From Ancylomarina salipaludis (GTDB taxonomy: Bacteria; Bacteroidota; Bacteroidia; Bacteroidales; Marinifilaceae), in contig NZ_SAXA01000004.1 of the NCBI RefSeq assembly GCF_004122035.1, positions 62,001-126,000 of the forward strand: 64,000 bases of DNA, written 5' to 3'. A model generated the notes under the pieces. The model searched no databases. It had not been told where the DNA came from and saw only the letters and a program-made list of their open reading frames with translations. How positions within the stretch are numbered: the stretch's first letter is position 1; the number at the start of each line of letters is the position of its first letter. The position numbers and the translations under genes are program-made. Shown piece by piece: positions 48,943 to 58,010 of the stretch.

Positions 48943-49329
48943 ATGAAAAATGCATTTTTAGTTTTGTTTTTTGCTTTACTGTTCACAAGTTGCGCAGTGA
49001 AGCAATATACTGTTCAGGTACCCCAAAGTGTTGATATGCCTAAAAAGGTTCTGTTTCTTTCTCAATCGGGAACTCAGTCTTCTCTTTACCAAACCGTAAT
49101 CGATTTGGAGAATAATGAGATGGTTATTTTGGAATTTGCCTCCAGTCGTTTGTCTATTGTTTATCGCACCGGTGTGATTCTTGATCCTAAAGATTATAGA
49201 GGAATGAAGGTGGAGGGAACAGATGCACCTACGAAAAGTGAGTCTGATAGTAAAGATTTGAATGAGAAGAGCGGAAGTCATACGGATGGCAGCTCAGGCT
49301 TGAACGCGAATCCGACGAATAAGTTATAA
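48943..49329 (+). CDS. Small lipoprotein
   Basis: The frame is open from 48892, but the start at 48943 (MKNAFLVLFFALLFTSC) is chosen since it gives a clean lipoprotein signal. The mature part (about 112 residues) has a beta-rich start, AVKQYTVQVPQSVDMPKKVL, and a low-complexity Ser/Asn/Gly tail (SGSHTDGSSGLNANPTNK). No family is recognised. A terminator at 49383 ends transcription. Confidence 0.72.
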   Translation: MKNAFLVLFFALLFTSCAVKQYTVQVPQSVDMPKKVLFLSQSGTQSSLYQTVIDLENNEMVILEFASSRLSIVYRTGVILDPKDYRGMKVEGTDAPTKSESDSKDLNEKSGSHTDGSSGLNANPTNKL

Positions 49330-49382
49330 GGATTGTTTTTGTCAACTCGGGCGAGCAGATAATAAATCTGCAGGAGTCAAAC

Positions 49383-49420
49383 AAAAGGCTATCCATCTTA
49401 TTGTATGGACAGCCTTTTTT
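49383..49420 (+). terminator. Intrinsic terminator after the small lipoprotein gene
   Basis: AAAAGGCTATCCAT pairs with ATGGACAGCCTTTT (one imperfect pair) and a T-run follows. Confidence 0.8.
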
Positions 49421-49451
49421 AAATTGTTACAGTTTAATGTTGAAAAATACG

Positions 49452-49622
49452 CTACTCCACCACAAAGCGCTTTTCTACGATTAAGTTCTCATCGGTGTCA
49501 TGAGCCGCCATGTGATACTGCCCGGGAACAATTTCATCTTCCGTCTCGAAACACCATCCCATGAAGATATTGGAGCTACTATAGCCATTCTGTTCCCATT
49601 GCGAACAGGATTGAACGATCTC
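49452..49622 (-). pseudogene. C-terminal fragment of a lost gene
   Basis: The minus strand encodes a 56-codon open stretch ending at TAG (49452-49454): SNIFMGWCFETEDEIVPG, then QYHMAAHDTDENLIVEKRFV. It looks like the tail of a real protein, perhaps DUF3859-like, with a stop codon just upstream and no proper start. It is therefore probably a gene remnant. No RNA or repeat was found in the rest of the gap to 49761. Confidence 0.5.
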
Positions 49623-49761
49623 TTATGATGAGTATTCGTTGTTTTGAGTATTATATCGACTGTCTTTTTTGATAAAAGGATGTTCAATATAGTTTGTTCT
49701 TGAGTTTTTTTCTGGCATTCTTTTAATTGATTTGTGATAGTTGCCCCATTGTAATCTTGGT

Positions 49762-50178
49762 TCAGTTGCAATCTTTCTTTGGGAACTGGTCGAATTTGGG
49801 AAGATTTTCTAAGTTAGTATCCCAGTTTGCTTTGCTTTTTAAAAAGACATGAGCCTGAGCTTGAATGGGAACATCAGTTTCGAGACAGCCTGCGGGAACA
49901 ACCAGATGTTTACCATCTATCTGTATATTTGGGAGTGCAGATCCACAGTTCGGGCAAAAGCTTTTGAAATGCCTGGTTGATTTGTATTGAAATGTTTTGA
50001 CTTGATTCTCACCTGATAACCATTTTAAGCGTGCGGTTGAAGAAAACAAATTTGCAGCGTGAGCAGAGCCGGTATCCTTACGGCAATATTCACAATGACA
50101 AAGAAAAAAACTTTCAAAATCGCCATCTATCTCGAAGCTAATTTTGCCACAAAGGCATGATCCTGTATGTTTCATCAT
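49762..50178 (-). CDS. GFA-family zinc protein
   Basis: A 138-residue protein of the glutathione-dependent formaldehyde-activating family (GFA/CENP-V fold). Zinc-binding Cys residues are seen in GSCLCGKISFEI, FLCHCEYCRKDTG and SFCPNCGSALPN. Its ATG directly follows the TAA of the methyltransferase gene, so they form a two-gene unit. Most family members outside formaldehyde metabolism have unknown roles. A second ATG is adjacent. Confidence 0.9.
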   Translation of the reverse strand: MMKHTGSCLCGKISFEIDGDFESFFLCHCEYCRKDTGSAHAANLFSSTARLKWLSGENQVKTFQYKSTRHFKSFCPNCGSALPNIQIDGKHLVVPAGCLETDVPIQAQAHVFLKSKANWDTNLENLPKFDQFPKKDCN

Positions 50179-51198
50179 TTAATTCTTTTTAAACCCAATT
50201 ACTTGTGCGATATCTGATTCCAATACCCGTTTTGAGATATCGGTAAAACCGGCTTTTTTCATCCATTGACTGACTTCATTTTCGGAATAACAATTACCAC
50301 CTTCAACCCCAACCAGCATATTAATCGAAAAAATAGCCCCCTGTGCAGGTTCTGTTTTTGCATCGTTCATGATCCAATCCTGAATGATTATTTGACCACC
50401 GGCATTTAAAGAATTGTAGCACTTTTTTACTAAGGCCTGGTTGGTTTCGTATGAATTGCTGTGAATGATGGCCGACAAAAAGATCAAATCGAAATCTAGG
50501 GGAAGTTCATCCCTCGTGTAGTCGCCGCTATAGTGTTCAATTTTACCGGAAAAACCTTCTTCTTCAACAATTCTTTTTGAAATCGGGATGACATTGGGTA
50601 AATCGAAAATTGCAGCTTTTAAATCCGGTTTTCTCTTTATGAATTCCATAGAGAAACAACCCGAACCTCCACCGACATCCAATACCGATTCTACATTTTG
50701 TAAGTTGAGTTTTGAAATTTGAGAGGGGGCTTGCTTTTTTCCTCTATCGTGCATGGCACTGATAAATGCCTCCAGCCATTCATTACCTCTTTGGTTAATT
50801 TCAGTTGCCTGGGCAGGCTTTCCGGTTTTCACCACATCAGTCAACTGACTCCAGGTATGCCATAAATGATTCATATGCATCAATCCACCCAAATAATCCG
50901 GACTGTCTTTCGAAAGCTGTTGATAGCTTTCCTTTGTATTGCTGTACTTCCCATTGGTTTTTATCAATAGGTTTAAAGCGACAAGAGCGTTTAACAATCG
51001 TTCTGTAGCATTTTTATGAGAGTTTAAGGCTTTTGAAATTGTTTCAGAATTGTAATCGTTTTTACCGATAAATGTGAAAAGATCCAATTCGTAAGCCGTT
51101 AATACTATTCTGCTCTTCTGAAATGCCATTGTCATTTCTCTGAGTGCCATTGGATTCATAAGCTTTTTTTTTAAAGAGATGGGATTATTATCAAGCAA
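50179..51198 (-). CDS. SAM-dependent O-methyltransferase-like protein
   Basis: A 339-residue protein. The N-terminal part is a winged-helix dimerisation domain (FTFIGKNDYNSETISKALN), as in hydroxyneurosporene or caffeic-acid-type methyltransferases. The Rossmann domain has the SAM-binding motif VLDVGGGSGCFSMEFIKR and DLIFLSAIIHS. It probably methylates a hydroxyl group of a small molecule. It is followed at once by the GFA-family gene, but the shared role is unknown. Confidence 0.88.
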   Translation of the reverse strand: MLDNNPISLKKKLMNPMALREMTMAFQKSRIVLTAYELDLFTFIGKNDYNSETISKALNSHKNATERLLNALVALNLLIKTNGKYSNTKESYQQLSKDSPDYLGGLMHMNHLWHTWSQLTDVVKTGKPAQATEINQRGNEWLEAFISAMHDRGKKQAPSQISKLNLQNVESVLDVGGGSGCFSMEFIKRKPDLKAAIFDLPNVIPISKRIVEEEGFSGKIEHYSGDYTRDELPLDFDLIFLSAIIHSNSYETNQALVKKCYNSLNAGGQIIIQDWIMNDAKTEPAQGAIFSINMLVGVEGGNCYSENEVSQWMKKAGFTDISKRVLESDIAQVIGFKKN

Positions 51199-51350
51199 GT
51201 CGTGCGTAATAAATTTACTTAAATTATATTTCTATGAAGCTTAATTTAATGATTCTTAATTAAATATTTATAGACTTATGATTCTGAATAAATATCCAGA
51301 ATTTGTTTTTGACAGTAAACTTCGAATGGCATTCATTTTTTGAATGACGT

Positions 51351-51842
51351 TTAAAAGAGTTTTGTTATTTGATTTAATATCAGAGTACTTAGGTATAAAC
51401 CAGATCCGTAGACTGAGTGTGTGATAAGACTCATCAGTCTTGCTTTATTGGGATCAGGTAAATTTGAACCTGCTATGCCAAAACCAAAAGCAGGTTGCAT
51501 CAAAAAAAAAGGAGCAATAATGGTGATTATACCCACAAGTAGTGCGGGAGTAAATGTTGGGGTCTGGAACCATTTTTCGCCAAAAACGAATAGCAATAAA
51601 AAGGCAAAGGTGATCCCGATAAGGTAATGAGCGATCCAGCCCAAAATTTGCTCATGGGAAACAGGTGGTGCATCTGTAATCTTCTGATGAAAAAATTTAC
51701 CATTAGGAAAGTGGCCTATCCAGCGCCCCACAAATTGATAATCAAGAGATTTAACACCCAGGATTTTTAAAATCAAGGCATATCCATCCATGGTAAGCGT
51801 AGCTCCTATGCCAATTAAAATTGTTTGTACGATTGAATTCAT
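51351..51842 (-). CDS. DUF2938-like membrane protein
   Basis: The frame is open to 51908, but the start at 51842 (MNSIVQTILIGIGATLTMD) fits the family better. The 163-residue product has four membrane segments and the beginning GIGATLTMDGYALILKILG, then RWIGHFPNGKFFHQ typical of DUF2938. Its function is unknown. It is 13 bases or more beyond the AraC gene, with both on the minus strand, so they may be co-transcribed. Confidence 0.82.
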   Translation of the reverse strand: MNSIVQTILIGIGATLTMDGYALILKILGVKSLDYQFVGRWIGHFPNGKFFHQKITDAPPVSHEQILGWIAHYLIGITFAFLLLFVFGEKWFQTPTFTPALLVGIITIIAPFFLMQPAFGFGIAGSNLPDPNKARLMSLITHSVYGSGLYLSTLILNQITKLF

Positions 51843-51920
51843 ATTGATGTTTTTTATTTCCAACAAAAATAGATCAGGAAATAAGCTCACTAATAGGACA
51901 AAACTCAAGATGAATAGGAC

Positions 51921-52814
51921 TTATTTAAAATTCTGCCGAAAGGATTCGGGTGTTTGTCCTGTCTGCTTTTTAAAGAATCGAATGAAATAGGAGGGGTCTT
52001 CGAAACCTAAATGATAAGCAATTTCTTTGACTTGGCTTGAGCTTGCCATAAGGTTTCTCTTAGCTTCAAGTGTAATGCGCTCATTGATTAGTTGAGAACA
52101 GGTTTTTCCTAAAGTCTTTTTTGTTATGGCATTGATCTGATAGGAAGTTAGTTTTAGCTTTTGGGCATAATAGCTCACTTGTTTATTCTCATAAATATGA
52201 ATTTCTAACATCTCTAAAAGATCTTCAAGGAGCGCCTGGACATATGCATTGTTGCCCGTTGAAATGTTAGCGTTTTTGGTATGTCGGAACAATTCTATAA
52301 ACAAAAGATCCAGATTTGCCCGAATGCTTTCCAGGTACATTAGCTCCTTATTAGCATACTCATTAAAAATACATTCCAAAATAGGAATGTATTTTCGATA
52401 AGTTTTAGCATCGAGCTGGTAATAGTTATTCAGGCTTGCGAGGCGAAATGCTCGTCTTTTCTGCTTATTTTCAGTAGAGATAAAACTGGGGACGAATCCC
52501 ATTAAGTAGCCTTTGCTTCCTGCTTTTAATAGAAGTTGATGAACTTGTCCGGGACGTAGAAAAAAAATGGAGTAATCCTTAATTGGATAGTTGGCAAAAT
52601 CAACTTGATGTTCGCCGTCTCCTTTTTCAATAGCCAGTATAAAATAGAAATTATGACGGTGAATTCTTTCAAGCATATCGCATTCAGCGAGTAAAGCATC
52701 GAGATGACTCATCGCAAAACTACCTGACAAATTGGGCTCTTTAAGGTTTCTTACCTGAATTTCTTGCATTCGAAATATGACGTTTATATTTTGGACAGAC
52801 CTCAGTTTAATCAC
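51921..52814 (-). CDS. AraC-family transcriptional regulator
   Basis: A 297-residue regulator. The N-terminal half is a cupin-like ligand domain (DYSIFFLRPGQVHQL), and the C-terminal two helix-turn-helix motifs are seen in VSYYAQKLKLTSYQINAITK and VKEIAYHLGFEDPSYFIRFF. A later ATG at 52769 (MQEIQVRNLKEP) may be the true start. It is placed directly upstream of the DUF2938-like gene and may control it. Confidence 0.9.
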   Translation of the reverse strand: MIKLRSVQNINVIFRMQEIQVRNLKEPNLSGSFAMSHLDALLAECDMLERIHRHNFYFILAIEKGDGEHQVDFANYPIKDYSIFFLRPGQVHQLLLKAGSKGYLMGFVPSFISTENKQKRRAFRLASLNNYYQLDAKTYRKYIPILECIFNEYANKELMYLESIRANLDLLFIELFRHTKNANISTGNNAYVQALLEDLLEMLEIHIYENKQVSYYAQKLKLTSYQINAITKKTLGKTCSQLINERITLEAKRNLMASSSQVKEIAYHLGFEDPSYFIRFFKKQTGQTPESFRQNFK

Positions 52815-52855
52815 ATACCCCTAAAATAAGGTAGGTGAGTCCACCGGTATTTGTT

Positions 52856-52917
52856 AATTGTACTAAACTTTGGCACTGTTCATCAGAACCCATGAAATTT
52901 AGCATTTGTGTTTGTTA
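52856..52917 (+). repeat. Right half of the dispersed repeat
   Basis: About 62 bases resembling 41811-41871, with shared blocks AATTG.ACTAAACT, CATCA..CCCATGA and ATTTAGC.TTTG. The other half of this repeat lies at 55936. Confidence 0.5.
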
Positions 52918-53089
52918 CGTAACTCAAAAATATAGAAAACCGCATAATATACTATTTTCATACAAATAGGACGAGTTGATTTATAGGTGTTGATTTTTTT
53001 CAAGCTGGAAAAAGGTAGTGAATTATTCAATTTGTCGAGTTGTGCAACGGTTACTTTTGTTATAAACATATTGGGCATCTTTGCTCGTG

Positions 53090-53400
53090 CTGCAAGCCAG
53101 GGCTCGTTTAGTTAGGACATCAGACCTTTGATATAGAAAAAGCTATGGGAGAGGGGAAATGCTATCAGGAAAGATGCCTGAAAGGCAATGCAAAATAAGC
53201 CATTGTAAAAGTGCCCGGAGAAATCATGTACGTGATGTGCAATAGAGTGAAATATGAACTAGGAATAGCCTAAAGCAAACAGAATGCATTTTAGTGATGA
53301 GTAATTAATAGCGCGGCGGATTGACTTTTCATTTCTTTCAAAAGCTAATGACAAGAAGAGATCTCGTCAACCAGCAAGGGGTAGGACTGAACCTCTTATT
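53090..53400 (+). mobile_element. Group II intron 5' (domain I-like) remnant
   Basis: The plus strand carries a run of motifs like those of bacterial group II intron RNA: AAAGTGCCCGGAGAAATC, GAGTGAAATATGAACTAGGA and AAGCTAATGACAAGAAGAGA. No protein is encoded. The matching reverse-transcriptase and 3' end remnants lie at 56071-56726, with a permease gene between. Edges are approximate. The 52918-53089 stretch shows nothing else. Confidence 0.5.
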
Positions 53401-53416
53401 GCCATATTTTTGAATT

Positions 53417-55753
53417 CTACTCATATTTCAATGTCTCTACAGGATTTGCTCTTGCAGCTTTCCAGGATTGCCAACTTATTGTAAGTGCAGTAATCGTAAA
53501 AATTATGAGTGCACCCAATAGAAATACCCACCAGTTTAATGAGATTTTGTATGCAAAATTCCCGAGCCATTTTGTCATGAGATACCAGGATATCCAAGCG
53601 CTAATCACAACTCCTACTAGGAACCATTTCAGAATATCTTGATTAAGGTAAACAACAATCTCCGTAATTTTTGCACCACATACTTTTCTTATACCAATTT
53701 CCTTCGTTTTCAATTCAGTGTTAAAGGTAATTAGACCAATCAGTCCGATACAGGATAGGAGAATGGTTAAAATGGTAAACACAATAATTCCAAGTGAAAT
53801 TTTATTTTCATTTACATACAAACTTTTAACCTGATCATCGATAAAACTATAACTGAATAGTTGGTCGTAAAACTGAGTAAATTGATTTTTTATGGCATTT
53901 AGTCCTGGTTCTGTGTTTTGATTGATTTCCACAAACATTCTATTCTTTGTAGCGCTGTAGGCGAATAACTGTGGTTGAATAGTGTTGGAAAGGTTCTGAA
54001 AATGGAAATTTTTAACAACTCCAATAATTTCAAATTTATTTTCACCTTGCCATAATATCTTACCAATTGGACTGCTAAAGCCAAGTAATTGCGATAGCTT
54101 TTCATTTATTATCACTTTAGTTTCATCCGTTTTTGCTCCTGAGAAATTCCTTCCTTCCAAAAGTGGGATTTGGAAAATGTTTAGGTAGGAATCATCCACA
54201 GTCAAACGATAAATGGAGGTTGAAGCTCCTTCCTCTGATCCATCCCATTTCCAGTTGTCTGTCATGAAAAACGGGCTCACATCAACAGGTGAATTCCCCG
54301 CAAAAGAAACTTGTGTGATATTGGGATTCGACAGAAGATTATTTTTTATGGTCTCAAAATCTTTCTCGCCCTGAGGGGGCAAGTAAATTTCAACAATATT
54401 ATGAGAATTGTATCCTAAATCGAAATTATTTAAGTAGCTAGTTTGCCGAATGATAAACAAACAAACGATAGTCAGTGAAATTGATAAGATAAATTGACTG
54501 ATTACGAAAGCATTTCTTAACCGGCCTTGATAAACCGAAGACCTGTTGCTTTGAATTTTAGAGAAAGGCGAATAGGAGCTCGTAAGCAGTGCAGGATATA
54601 AGCCCGAGATGATTCCAATCATCAGGAATGCTCCAATCGTCCCTAAAATGTAACTAATTATCAGATACCTTGAAGAAATATTAACATCTAAAATTAATTT
54701 AAAATAACGAATGAACAATGCAGACAAAAGAATAGCCATTACACTCGCAATAATCGAATTAATAGCGGATTCTACAAGAAAGTATTTCAAAATAGTTTTG
54801 GAACTTGCCCCGTGAATTTTTCGGATACTCACTTCCCCTGTTCTTTTAATTAGATAAGCGGACACCAGATTGATGTAGTTTAAGGAAGCTAATAGTAATA
54901 TCAGTATAGCAATCCCAATAAATGAAAATAACTTCAGGTAATTACCATGCTTCGCATTAAAAGCCCCAAAATTAGCGCCATACCTGTACTTTTCGATAGG
55001 CAACAGATCAATACTAAATTGTTCGTATTTAATATTTTCTCTCCAAATCGTATTTGCCATTTGTTTGGTGCTTTCGATGTCAGTGTTGGGGATCGTTTTA
55101 ATAATAGTGTTCGTCGAAAGCGGCCACCAGCTTGAATCATTCCCCTCTTCGATTTGATTCGAAACAATGAAATCAAACTTTAAACTCGAGTTCTCAGGGA
55201 TATCCCTAAGGATGCCTTTCACCGTTAATAGGTTATTATTAGGATATTCTATGACTTTACCCACCGGCGATTCAGCCGGAAAAAGCTTTTTAGCAAGTTT
55301 TTCTGTTATAAAAATAGAATTCGGCTTGTCTAAATCGTTTATACTTCCATATAGTAAGGGGAAATTTAATACCTCCAGCATTTTTGAATCTGCTGCTACG
55401 CCACTTTCTGGATATTTATTGTTTCCAATTTTTAATACTCTCTGCCCATATAGGTACATAAAATTGAAACTGTGTTCAACAGAAGGTATTCTGTTTTTGA
55501 GTTCCTGAGCTAAGGCCGTTGGCGTTTCTGCTAAGGTCACATTATCCCCATTTTCAATCTTCATCTCAGTTGTCACCATATAAATAGACTCTGAATGATC
55601 ATGAAAGCTATCATATTGTAATTCTTGAATCGTCCAGGCAGTAATTACAAAAACACAAACTAAGCTAATGGTTAATCCAATTAAGCTAATTACCGTATGG
55701 TTTTTTAACAGGGAAATTTTTCTTAAAGCAGTTCTGATATTGTACTTCAACAT
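53417..55753 (-). CDS. FtsX/MacB-type ABC transporter permease
   Basis: A 778-residue inner-membrane permease in the Bacteroidota layout: one N-terminal helix (HTVISLIGLTISLVCVFVITA), a MacB-like periplasmic core domain, an FtsX domain with three helices near 270-390, a second core domain and a second FtsX domain up to the tail SWKAARANPVETLKYE. Such proteins couple with an ATPase to transmit force across the periplasm or export peptides. No ATPase gene is adjacent. Its 3' end nearly abuts an intron remnant. Confidence 0.9.
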   Translation of the reverse strand: MLKYNIRTALRKISLLKNHTVISLIGLTISLVCVFVITAWTIQELQYDSFHDHSESIYMVTTEMKIENGDNVTLAETPTALAQELKNRIPSVEHSFNFMYLYGQRVLKIGNNKYPESGVAADSKMLEVLNFPLLYGSINDLDKPNSIFITEKLAKKLFPAESPVGKVIEYPNNNLLTVKGILRDIPENSSLKFDFIVSNQIEEGNDSSWWPLSTNTIIKTIPNTDIESTKQMANTIWRENIKYEQFSIDLLPIEKYRYGANFGAFNAKHGNYLKLFSFIGIAILILLLASLNYINLVSAYLIKRTGEVSIRKIHGASSKTILKYFLVESAINSIIASVMAILLSALFIRYFKLILDVNISSRYLIISYILGTIGAFLMIGIISGLYPALLTSSYSPFSKIQSNRSSVYQGRLRNAFVISQFILSISLTIVCLFIIRQTSYLNNFDLGYNSHNIVEIYLPPQGEKDFETIKNNLLSNPNITQVSFAGNSPVDVSPFFMTDNWKWDGSEEGASTSIYRLTVDDSYLNIFQIPLLEGRNFSGAKTDETKVIINEKLSQLLGFSSPIGKILWQGENKFEIIGVVKNFHFQNLSNTIQPQLFAYSATKNRMFVEINQNTEPGLNAIKNQFTQFYDQLFSYSFIDDQVKSLYVNENKISLGIIVFTILTILLSCIGLIGLITFNTELKTKEIGIRKVCGAKITEIVVYLNQDILKWFLVGVVISAWISWYLMTKWLGNFAYKISLNWWVFLLGALIIFTITALTISWQSWKAARANPVETLKYE

Positions 55754-55935
55754 AATAATTCGTTTTTTTCACAGGAAAATACAAGAATCACCCCACTTTT
55801 TTTATCATTCACAAAATCAAATGTTTATCAAAGAAACACAATAATTTAATGTGTCAAATTATCATACAATCATTGTCAATGTTTTGGACATTGTATAGGA
55901 TCGTTTAGCATGAAGGCTAACAATCCTGCTAAGTT

Positions 55936-56040
55936 TAGTGGGCGATTCAAAGAGTTATTTTATCCACTGACCAAGGGGAGCTCATGAAACGAAGTGAGTA
56001 AACCGCCAAGTAAGCAAGCCGAATAAATTTATATATTATT
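55936..56040 (+). repeat. Left half of the dispersed repeat
   Basis: GTGGGCGATTCAAAGAGT and GCAAGCCGAATAAATTT match the left half of the copy at 41701. About 35 extra bases, including GAAGTGAGTAAACCGCC, are inserted in the middle. The 55754-55935 stretch before it is AT-rich upstream DNA of the permease gene. Confidence 0.5.
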
Positions 56041-56070
56041 TTATTATAGAACGCTTGTGTTGTTAAATAA

Positions 56071-56656
56071 AGAAAGCATTTAAATAGGGAAGGCATGCCT
56101 CAAGGCAGTCCCTTAAGTCCTTTATTGTCCAATATCATGTTGCATGAACTGGACACGGAATTGGAAAAGCAGGGTTTGCGGTTCATTTGCTATGCTGACG
56201 ATTTTAGTATTTATACTAAATCAAAAACTACCGCCCGAAAAGTAGGCAACAGGGGCTACACGTTTTTACAAAATAAACTCAAGCTGACTATTAATCGGGG
56301 AAAGAGTGGTATTCGGCGACCCGTTCATTTTACAGTTTTGGGTTTTGGTTTTGTGCCAACCTACAAGAAAGGTGAATGAGGCAAGTATCAATTGGTGGTG
56401 TATGAAAAGAGTTGGAAGAAGCTCAAACAAAAGCTAAAAATCATCACTGGTACCGAACGAAGTGAGATTATGAACACCTTTTTTAATAGAATTCGTGAAT
56501 AAAAAACCCGAAAAGAAAAGGCGTAGCCTTATTCAGTTGGGAGTTGAAGCTGGACAATCCTATACATGGTCACGTTCACGTAATGAGGAACGAATTCATG
56601 AATGCCTTGTTATAAAATTATTAGTGAATAGACCCGTATGTACGGCGGTGTGAGAG
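56071..56656 (+). pseudogene. Group II intron reverse transcriptase/maturase, decayed
   Basis: The open part at 56095-56379 encodes the middle of a reverse transcriptase, with MPQGSPLSPLLSNIML and the catalytic YADDFSIY, then KLTINRGKSGI. The frame is broken by TGA at 56377-56379, continues for about 45 codons (KYQLVVYEKSWKKLKQKLK) and then breaks again. The first 200 or so residues are missing. It cannot give a working maturase. Confidence 0.85.
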
Positions 56657-56726
56657 GTGGTTGTTGAGCTTGCCGAAATATTCTCCGCTAGGCCATTAGC
56701 CTAGCGGCAGCCTACTCGATTAGGCA
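56657..56726 (+). mobile_element. Group II intron 3' end remnant
   Basis: After GTATGTACGGCGGTGTGAGA comes a perfect hairpin (CCGCTAGGC / GCCTAGCGG, 56685-56707) and the ending CCTACTCGAT, typical of the last domain of such introns. The stretch from 56727 to 56852 contains no recognised element. Confidence 0.5.
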
Positions 56727-56852
56727 CTGGCGATTTATTTTTTGTCATATATAATCAATCTTTACAATCGAAGTGCTTCCCTCGCAAAGTGCGTCTGCGT
56801 GGGAAGGGCTGGGTGGTTGCTACTGCCCTAGCTTGTCCATTTTTTATGATTT

Positions 56853-58004
56853 CTATCTTAGATCATTCCACCAGTTCGTAAATGTTTGATTGGTATCGTT
56901 TAGATTTAGCGGTGCTCCAATCATTGGAGTTAAATGTGGGATTTTGCTGTTTTTGCCAAGTTCGGTGATTGTTTTCAATGGATCGAACCAAGCGTGTTTT
57001 CCTAATGCAAATTTTGAGTTATGAACGGGCATTACTCTTTTCGCCTTCAAATCGGTTGCTGCTTGAAAAAATTGACTGGGTAACGTATGTATGAATTTCC
57101 AATTGTCATGATACTGTCCCAATTCGAGAATAGCCAAATCTACCGGGCCAAATTTGTTGCCGATTTCGGCAAAGAATGTATCGTAACCACTGTCTCCGCC
57201 AATAAATATTTTGGTTGAAGGAGTACTGAGGACGAATGAAGCCCAAAGAGTTTTATTTCTTACAAGTCCTCGGCCAGAATAATGTCGGGCTGGAGTTGCG
57301 TGAATTTCCCATGCTGAATCTAAAACTGCTTTCTCGTACCAGTCGAGTTCGGAAATTTTGGTTGTATCGAATCCCCAGTATTCAAAATGAGAACCTACTC
57401 CCAGAGGACAAATAATATGTTTTGTTCTGTCTTTTAGTTTCAATACGGTTTCGTAATCAAGATGGTCCCAATGGTCGTGCGTGATAATTAAATAGTCGAT
57501 ATCGGGCATGTTTTCAGCCTTGTACCAATCGGTTCCGTTAAAAGCTTTGTTCATCGATTTAAAAGGGGCTGCATTACTACTTAATGCGGGGTCAACAAGT
57601 ATTTTCTTTCCTGCAATTTGCATGAAATAAGAAGAGTGACCCAGCCAAACCAAAATATCGGTTTTGGGGTCTAAAGCCTTTAAATCGGTTTTAACAAATG
57701 GAATTGTGTTGACAGGATTACGGTATTCAACTTTTTTAGAGAAAAATCTATACGCTTCAACTACGACACTTCTGTCACCAGCCCAAATAGGAGATTCAGA
57801 CAGGTTTACAAACTTACCGTCTTTGTAGTTGGGCGATTTTTTAATTCGTTCAAGCCGCTTGTCATTTGGATTTTTACCGTATTTCGATTCGCTGAAAACG
57901 ACTAATGATGTGCTAAGAAGTGCAACTATTAAAATAAGTATAGTCCACATGATATGTTTCACTTTAATTGATTTTACAATTTTCAAATTATATTTGTTTT
58001 TCAT
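56853..58004 (-). CDS. UlaG/NAPE-PLD-like MBL-fold hydrolase, membrane-anchored
   Basis: A 383-residue protein with an N-terminal membrane anchor (IMWTILILIVALLSTSLVVF). The metallo-beta-lactamase-fold metal motif is LIITHDHWDHLDYE, with later PARHYSGRG, FIGGDSGYD and MPVHNSKFAL. It resembles NAPE-PLD-like or RomA-like zinc hydrolases. It is the third gene of an SDR/AraC/MBL set on the minus strand, six bases after the AraC stop, which supports one transcription unit. Confidence 0.9.
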   Translation of the reverse strand: MKNKYNLKIVKSIKVKHIMWTILILIVALLSTSLVVFSESKYGKNPNDKRLERIKKSPNYKDGKFVNLSESPIWAGDRSVVVEAYRFFSKKVEYRNPVNTIPFVKTDLKALDPKTDILVWLGHSSYFMQIAGKKILVDPALSSNAAPFKSMNKAFNGTDWYKAENMPDIDYLIITHDHWDHLDYETVLKLKDRTKHIICPLGVGSHFEYWGFDTTKISELDWYEKAVLDSAWEIHATPARHYSGRGLVRNKTLWASFVLSTPSTKIFIGGDSGYDTFFAEIGNKFGPVDLAILELGQYHDNWKFIHTLPSQFFQAATDLKAKRVMPVHNSKFALGKHAWFDPLKTITELGKNSKIPHLTPMIGAPLNLNDTNQTFTNWWNDLR

Positions 58005-58010
58005 TGCCTG

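Noticed and set aside
49481-49771. A 96-codon minus-strand ORF
   Set aside because: It runs over the GFA gene end in another frame, has a composition unlike a protein, and overlaps a fragment with better protein character in a different frame.
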